Shown: piece by piece, positions 50,201 to 59,200 of the stretch
Position numbering within the stretch: position 1 is the stretch's first letter
How the letters are laid out: every line of letters starts with the position of its first letter
Assembly: GCA_021014325.1 (NCBI GenBank)
Contig: CM037474.1
Span: 769,001-833,000, forward strand
Source of the DNA: Plazaster borealis
Lineage: Eukaryota > Echinodermata > Asteroidea > Forcipulatida > Labidiasteridae
DNA: 64,000 bases
Direction: 5' to 3'
The notes under the pieces: model-generated
What the model was told of the DNA's origin: nothing
Database searches by the model: none
Seen by the model: only the letters and a program-made list of their open reading frames with translations
Program-made: the position numbers and the translations under genes

Positions 50201-53200
50201 TAAAGAAAACCTCGGCCATGAGCCATGGCCGATAATCTGCCATAGTATGCTGGAATCTCGGAACCCTCATGCCGCGTTCCCACTGGATCCACAATTACAT
50301 GATCCTGACCCCGCAAAAGGATTAGTCGCAGACGTGAATCGCGGTCGCGTTCCCACTTGAGTATGATCGCGCATTGATCCACCTTTTGTAAACGGAAGTA
50401 GATCAAAAGTTCACCACCGCAGGTCGACCAAGTGGGCAGTGCGCAGGCGCAACGTATCTATGGCGACCACACAGTGTGGGGTGGCTCCGATCTACGTGCG
50501 CGCGGCAGTCGCCATTTTGAGTCGAGTAACTAGTTCATCATTATATATATAGTACGTGTAGGCCTACTGTTTATTATTACTGACTATACTGTTGACCGAC
50601 ATGATGGACTTTTTTGTGCCATTAATTTTGTTGTGCTATCATCTACGTCTTCAGAATAGTAATAGAATATCAGCTTTTTTTGAGCTTCGTTCTCGACATC
50701 GAAGACATTGTAGACGTCAGAGAAATGAGCGACGGTTGCTTTTTCTGCGACGAAAATTCGTCATGTATGCCCTCATGTTCGAAACGGCAGTCACTGAAGA
50801 CCATCACCAACAAGTCGACAGGTACGTAGAAGAAACATTTTCTCAATTAAACGGTTACCCAATTAAACACTTCTTTTCCTCGTAAATGATGCAAAGTTTT
50901 GTGAAAAAATGGTGTTATAAAGCTAGATCGTAAATCAACAAATTGTCATGCTTGTGTTTCTGAAGAAAAATTATGCAATGGTAGTGACTATGTTCACGTA
51001 GGCTATTGCTAATCATAATGATGCTACTTGCTAGCATTTCCTCCATCAGTGTCCATGTTGCTAGGTTCGTTCATCATGGCCTTTCATTAACTTGAACGTC
51101 TTTTATTCAGGATTACTTAAATCAAAACGAGACAAGTAAACATTCAGACGTTCCTAGTACAGCAATAAATTTACAAATTTTTAGCGAGTAACTTAAAATA
51201 TAGTTAAAGTGTTGTCCCATAATATTTTGTATTAATTTCAAAAAACAAAAACACACAGTCAATAAATAGAAGGACGTGTAGGCCTAATTTTTGAAGATGA
51301 GATGATTAAATTTATAAATATTCTAAAAACAGAATGAAAATTTTCTATATTTTGGCCTTTTGACATGTTGACTGTGTGTGTAAAATGTCAAGAGAAAAAA
51401 TTCAAATACAATTTTAAAAAATGGTATCAAGCAGGCAGGTTTACAAAATTATTCAGGACACAGGCAAACATAATTTTCCTAATTCAGGATTTTTTCCGTA
51501 AATAATTGTTTGACAATATTGGACGCCCTCAAGGATTTTCTTTTAATCATGTTTCCAATCAGTATCTTTGGTAATATACTTATTGCCATGATCTATCAAG
51601 TACATGGAATGGGGAAATTCATTGAATGTGTATAGATCCTTTATTATTTTATTATTCCTCCCAACGACAGGTCACTTTGGGTGAAGCCCAGAACATCGGC
51701 AGTTTGGGAAGAGATGATGCGGACTTTGAATGACCACGAATGGAAGGAGCACTTCCGGATGACACGACAAACTTTTAGCTACATCTGCAACCGACTGCGA
51801 CCACATATTACAAAACAAAACACTCGGCTCCGACGACCAATCCCCGTTGAAAAACGAGTTGCCCTAGCACTCTGGCGGTTAGCAACAAATATAGAGTTTA
51901 GAACACTTGCCACTCTTTTTGGTGTTGGTCGAGCAACTGCCTGTAAAATACTCCACGAGGTGACAAGAGCCATTGTTAAAGAGTTGCAGGCAGACTTCTT
52001 GTCATTTCCTCAAGGTGACAAGTTGCAGGACACAGTCAATGGGTTTGAGACGAAATGGGGATTTCCTCAGGTAGCTGGTGCTATTGACGGAACGCACATC
52101 CCTATTCTGGCACCGCTTGACCATCCTGCTGACTACTTTAATCGGAAAGGATACCACAGGCTGTTGCAGATTTCAAATACAGGTATGTACACGACATGGT
52201 TATTGCTATGCAAGCAATCCCTTTAACCATGCAGCTGCACAGGAGCCAAAAGAGATAACATTTATAATTGCCAACACCTGAATGAAAAGAAAGTGAAACC
52301 GACATTTCTAAACCTTGCACTATTCAGAAGTATTTGAAAGAATGTAGTTTGTACTACAGTTCTGTATTGACACTTGGAACTGATAAGTAGTTGCTTAAAG
52401 TTCCAAAATGTTAAATGGAAAGATTGCTGTGTATTTTTATTGATCAGAACAAAGCATATAAGATTTAAATATTTTTTTTCTAGTTATTACTGCACCCATC
52501 TTAAAATGTTGGCATAAAATTCTGAAAATGCACTTTGTCTTTGTTTTTTAACTGATGGAACTCTGAATTTTTATTGGACTCATTAAACACTCCAAAACAT
52601 TTTTTGCAGGTTTACAGACATCTACATGGGATGGGCAGGCAGTGTCCATGATGTAAGGGTTTTGAGCAACTCGGACATCTTCGCCAAAGGGGAAGCTGGT
52701 ACTCTATTTCCTCCGGTAAGTAAAAAAAAGGTTCAGTGTATTAAGCAAGGGAATCCAAGAGTTTTTTGCATGGAGGAGTCAGGCATTTAAAAAAAAAATT
52801 ACTTCAATGAGAAAAACGTGCTATGCGCCCTTTTTTTCACTCCATGTTTTATGAATGTTCCTTAATGAGAGTTGATTATTTGTTTTGCTTTCCGATAGAC
52901 TACTCGTGAGATCAACGGTGTTGAGGTCCCAATGCTGATCCTTGGAGATCCTGCCTATCCTTTACTCCCTTGGCTGATGAAGGGTTTTTCTGACTGTGGG
53001 CACCTCTCTGATGAACAGTTACGATTTAATTATCGATTGAGTAGAGCAAGGATGGTGATAGAGTGTGCCTTCGGAAGGCTGAAGGGAAGATGGAGAAGTC
53101 TTCTAAAAAGGAATGACACTGATCTGTACAAAATACCGACTTTGATTGCCGCATGCTGCATCTTGCACAATGTGTGTGAAGAATTGAATGATGACTTCAA

Positions 53201-56200
53201 TCCACAATGGAACTTACAGGAACAGGCAGTCGTTGGGAGGAATGTGGCCCATGATCATGGTGCCCCTGGTGAAACAGTTCGCACGGCACTGATGGGATAC
53301 TTTTCGCAAGGCCATTGATTGAGAAATTTTAGGTGGTGGGGGGGGGGGGTAATAGATTGTCCTTGTGTTTTTTTGCAATGGCAATTCCATTGCGAGTCAA
53401 AGTCATCGTTTAATTCTTCACACACTTTGTGCAAGATGCATAATCTCATACCAGTATACTTCAATAATGGTGATTGATATGTTTTATATACCTTGTACTA
53501 TTCGTGTATCCCTGGAATATTGAGTTGTCACCCATTTTTTTCTACAGGGGTCAATGCCAACTGTGTGAAACAGACTGGAATCTTCTAATTTAGTAAATAG
53601 AGCATGTCAAGTCCGATATACTTGTATCTTAAAATAAATACATGAAGTTGGAAGTTGTATTGTTAATTTTATGCAACACTTCAAATAAATATGAAAGACA
53701 GTTGTTTAAAACATTGCTAGAACAATTTGAACTGTACAGTAATTTGTAAAAGTAAAAGGCTTTGAATTAAAAGATTACATTCAGTTTTATCTCAGGAACT
53801 ACTTTTTGTTCAGAAAGACATGGTGTACTTTGTATTAAGACCACAAAAAGTTCTGGCTGAAATGATAAAGATTCAAAGATTCCGTTTGATTAAATTGTGG
53901 GGGGGGGGTGGGGGTGGTTACTGTTATAGGAAACATATGGGAATCTTCGAATGTAGTGTATTGATTCTCAATTAATAAAGCAATTCAAGTCCGATATACT
54001 TGTATCTTAAAATAAATACACAAAGTTGTATTGTTTATTTTATGCAACACTTATCATCAAATAAATATAAAAGACAGCTGTTTAAAATATTGCTTGAACA
54101 ATTTGAACCGTAGTAACTGGTAAAAGTAAAAGGCTTTGAATTAAAAGATTACATACAGTTGTATCTCAGGAACTACTTTGTGTTAAGACCGCAACAAGTT
54201 TTGGCTTTTATGAAATGAGGTAGATTCGGTTTGATGAACATGAAATAATTTTGCTCCAAAAATATTTGATTAACTTAAAGGTTGTGGGTATGAAACTGAT
54301 ATAAATACTCTGTATGCATGCTAAGAAATAAGAAATCAACTGAATTCCAAAAAATAAACCACATTACATGGATATAGCACATCTTAATATAAATAAGTTA
54401 TATAAACTTAATAAATAGTACACATATCTAATCTAAAGTCTAAAACTAGAGGCAAGTTATAAAAACAACCAAAAGAAATTAAATTTTCTGAATTTTGTGA
54501 TCAAACCAAATGAGAGCGGCCTAAATGAAACAAACTTTTTTTTCTCTTTCTTTTGGCATTATTTTTTGGCAGTACAATAGAAGTTGAGTTTGGAGGCAAG
54601 TTGAGAAGTTACATAATATTGGAATAAATTGTATCAACAAAATAATTGGCATCTTGCACCATGATAATAGAAAAAATAAATACCAGTTGGTAATCCTTAG
54701 CACCTTTAAATAAGTGTACATGCAATTTACTTTAAAACTAATGTCTGATCTACCACAAATACAACAAATCATGAACGCGACTTGTACAACAACAGAAGAG
54801 GAAAATCTAATCTAAAGTCTAAAACTAGAGGCAAGTTGTAAAAACAACAAAAGGAAATCAAATTTTCTGAAGTTGATGATCAAACCAAATGAGCATGGTC
54901 TACATGAAACAAACTTTTGTCTTTCCTTTTTTTTGCATTATTTTTTGGCAGTACAATAGAAGTTGAGTTTGGAGGCAAGTTGAGAAGTTACATCATATTG
55001 GAATAAATTGTATCAACAAAATACTTTGCATCTTGCATCATGAGAAAAATACCACTTGGTAATCTTTAGCACCTTTAAATAAGTGTACATGCAATTTACT
55101 TTAAAACACTTAAAACTAATGTCTGATCTACCACAAATCATAAACGCGACTTGTACAACAACAGAAGAGGAAATTTTAAACACATGTGAAAGGGGGAAAA
55201 ATATCCAATCATAATGTAGGACTCTAGGACGGCAGCAAAATACTTGGCACTGATTGTTACAACGAGATGAACTCTCTCTCTCCTTCACGGACAGTCACTG
55301 ATTGTTCGGTATACTGACTACTAGTAGTTGGGCGAGTTTGATGAACATTGGAGTAGGACTGAGGCCTGAAGACTCCTTGTCTGCTTGGTGCGTGATGGTT
55401 GGTTGTGGGCATGATTCATGTGGTATTGATGAACTTGCATTGGCTGTAATGGTTGTGTGACTGGCTGCCTTGTCATCATAGTTGTCATCATATTTAAATA
55501 GCCTTTCATCGTGTCGTTAAATGAACGCTGCTCGTCGGCCATCTGCTGTCTCCATTGTTTCTCCCACTCCCAATCTTCCTGTTCTTGCTTCCGCATTTCC
55601 TCACGGAAAGAGTGCTCAGCTCTGGACATCTGTTCCTGGAAGGCATCCGCAACAAGGTTTATTGTCTCCTTCATTCGTGTCTTTTTGGAGGCTTTTCGTG
55701 GCCTCTTAGAGTCTGCAAGAATGATTTCAAAGTTAAAAAATTATAGTCAACGGTCATAACCTTTTTTGGGCAAATATTTAGTTTCCAAAGACAACTGTGC
55801 TTGGAGAAATATTTTGGTCGCCTGCTCTGCAGCCGAATGATGACATGTTTAGTGTCCCCACTTGCTTCCTTTTATGAGCCCTCATTTTTTGTCTCATATT
55901 ACATAAAAAAAAATGTAAATGTTCTGGTAGTGATTTGTTTGCATGTCAGTAATCAAGAAAATCTGTCTGTTACTTTGAGCAACAAATGGGTGACAATTCT
56001 AGATTAAATGAGTTGGCAGAATTTCAATTGGGGGAAAAAGGCCACCACCCATTTTTTTACAGAACGGACATGACGCTCAACTTCACTTGGTTAAACACAG
56101 TTTATATATTTTTTTTATATATATTGAAACTTACCTGCAGCATTGTCAGCTGCAGAAGCGCTGTTTTGCCGTTTCCTTGACACGTTCTTGGAAGATGAAG

Positions 56201-59200
56201 GCCTTTGATTTTCTGTTGATAGAAAGTGAGGGGGAAAGAAAACATATGATATTCAACTGTATAAATCGCTTTTAAAAAAATTGGAAAGTGGCTTTTTTGT
56301 GAAGCATAACAAGTTTTCACCATATGACACCCATCTCGCCCCTGAAAAGCTCAATCTAAACATTGCAAACCCCTCCCCCCAAGAAAAAGTAATAATAATA
56401 AATAAATAAATAAAAATTAAATAAATAAGTAAATAAAAAAAACTATAATATTTACCTTCGGATGCCAAGCTTTCCGACGATGAATTTGGGGAAGAGAGAG
56501 AGCTAAGAATACTTTCTGAGATGTCTTCGGGGTCATCTCTATCTGCTTCTTCTAGTTCTATTAAATTGTTTGAATCGTCCCCATCTTCTACGCTCTCATC
56601 TGCGGTGGCTTCATCTTCTTCATCATCATCTTCCCACTGATCATCCATTTCAGCTTCGAACGATCTTCCTGACTGGAATACAACTAGAGGCTCTGCGCTT
56701 GGTCTCCCTCCTAGGATAGTCAACATTGAAAATGAAAAGAAAATTATTATTTGAGACACATTATTTTGTTATCCTTTAACGTGAATTTGAGTCATGGTCA
56801 CGTCATGTCATGTCAAACCTGTGGCCGGTACATGAAATCTACGGCAGCAGTTTTTTGGGGGGCCACCATCAAGCCTTAGGACTGGAATGCATTACCATGT
56901 AGTGTGATTAGCAACTCATTAGACATAAACAAAGATACTCTCACCAAACACTTCGCAAATTAAGCCATCCCATCCACACAATGCGCACCATTTTTTGCGG
57001 GCTCAACTAAACAGATACAGAAGACAGAACCAAATTAAGGCTAACCATGTAATTATTGGTATTTGATATGAGTCAACTTTGTGTAATCATTTGCCTATGG
57101 ATGACTTGAAAGGTGAGTTGTTGAATATCAAATCCAAGTTGAGACATGAAGGAATACAAAAAAAAAATAGGTAGGCCCTACCCTTCATCATGAACATTTC
57201 CGATTTAATAATACGGCTGCCATAAAGAGGGTTTGCCATAAGTTCCATAACATTTTGCAATACCCATTTCAATTCATACACCATGTACACTGCCATGACA
57301 TGAACCATGGAGGAAATTCTAATTGTTCCTCCATGCATGCATGAACTGACTAAAATGAAAATTATCCAGCTTACCTAGGATGTTGTCAAGCTTGTCCATA
57401 TGCTGCATAGTTTTGAGGTTTACGCCACTTCTATTGTTGTGATCAATGGTTTTTTTGTAATCTCTTTTGAGGTTCTTTATCTTGTTTTTGATTTCCTTCG
57501 TCGTTCTGTCGAAGCCACTTTCGCCCATCTTCCTCACAATTACCTGAAATACTGTGCTGTTTCTCACGGTGCCGTCCAGTTTGTTTTGTATTTCTTGACT
57601 GGCCCAGATGTCTAGAAAAGTTCCCAGCTCCTCGTCCGACCATAGCTTGCCACGCTTCTCATCTTTTTGGGGGGTTTTTTTGGACGAATTTATGGGACGT
57701 TTATTGCTGGGCGCTGCCATCTTTAAAGAACGTACAATACAATGTATCCAAAAATTGGCGTGGGTTTGGGTTTAGTGTGGATGCGTTGTACAGAACGTGT
57801 AGTTGGTATCGTCACGTGACGTCAATCCTGCTTTATGCTTTACTTGCAATTCTTTTATGTCACCAAATGCGTGGTGCGTGCTGGGAATAGAAGAAAAAAG
57901 AACACGGATTTCGCGCCATTCGGGACTACCGGACCGGATGTTCGCCCTCAAATTGTGGGGTCTGATCGCCCTTTGCGTTCCCACTAGACTTTTGATCGCC
58001 CATTAATCCAAAAGGGCGATCAGATCCCGCTTTAATCCTACTCCCGAGGTGGATCAAATTTGCGGGGTCTGATCCTGATCGCCCTCGCGTTCCCACTTAC
58101 GCTTGATCGCCCTTTGATCGCCCTTTTCGAGAAATTGCAGGGTCTGATCGCCCTTTTCTCGAATTGCACGATCAATGCGGGGTCCAGTGGGAACGGGGCC
58201 TCAGACTTAGCTCCCATTGAGCCAATCGCAATGATAAACAAAGGTGGCAGCTTGTCCATTCATGTATACCACATTTGTACAACAGGACAAAGGTATGGAA
58301 TCGGGGATGGCACAATAACCCCCAGAAAAAAGGATATTACGAGGCGTGACTGCAAGTACTTTCTGTCCCTCTTTGTATGGGTGAAACAAAGCATAACATG
58401 GTAGGTACATGCCTGTGTATGCTAAACAATGGAATGTCCAGGTGGATAATCACATCAGCAAAAAATTGAGGGCATTCCGAAGTAGTTCAAGTCTTAATAA
58501 ATAGTCCGCTGTAGGCCAGTCCAGAAAAATTTGGCAGACATACACATCATGCGACGTGAAGTGGTTAAAGAGATCATTTTAGATCAAGGCATGACTGCAT
58601 TCATCTGAACTTTTCTGTCCATAATTAATTTTCTTGTGTATTTATTTGCTGACAGTCCTGAAGATGTGGAGCGCTTCAAGCAGAAAGATCTCTTGATGGA
58701 ACTCCTGGAGGAGATGATGGGAGAGTTCCCCACCTTAAGTCAGGTCTTTGTCTCAGAGAGGGATGTCTTCTTGACCAACTCGCTCAGGGTGTGTGCTGAA
58801 CCTATGGCACATCCAATGTATGGAGGTAAGTCACACAATCAGTTGCTACTCAAAATTCATAATTTGCTACGTAATGTTAGCATTCGGTGCGCACAAAACT
58901 GTCAACCAATATTTTTTGCTATGCAGACAGAATCATTCCCTGGAGGAATAACATTGATATCGATCTCTCATAACCCTCGTTTGTACATCAAAAAGACAAA
59001 GGTTTTGAATCAGGGATTACACAATAACCCCGGAAAAGGGGAGGTTTCGATCATGAATTCCAGTACCTTTTTTTCCTGTATGTGCTGTGGAAACAAAGTG
59101 TAGCACGGTAGGTGCATGCCTGTGTACACTACACATAGGAATGTCTGGAGGTGTTTTCAATCAGCAGTGGCGTGTTTTCAATGGCGTGTAATGATGTGTC

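Larger units (their letters stand above)
50270..58200 (+). mobile_element. Harbinger (PIF/ISL2EU-like) DNA transposon, 7.9 kb, probably autonomous
   Basis: Bounded by TGCCGCGTTCCCACTGG on the left and CCAGTGGGAACGGGGCC on the right, 15 of 17 positions agreeing as inverted repeats, and flanked by TCA on both sides (a 3-bp duplication, as known for Harbinger). It contains two convergent genes: a DDE transposase (plus) and a Myb/trihelix-like protein (minus), the standard two-gene set of this superfamily. Both can be read without breaks apart from one doubtful splice junction. Subterminal regions hold extra GCGTTCCCACT copies and a cluster of GATCGCCC words. The element sits wholly inside TRABD intron 5. 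Confidence 0.85.

Noticed and set aside
51681..53318. Domesticated host HARBI1 gene
   Set aside because: The gene lies between matching terminal inverted repeats with a 3-bp duplication and with its Myb-like partner, which is the layout of a transposon.
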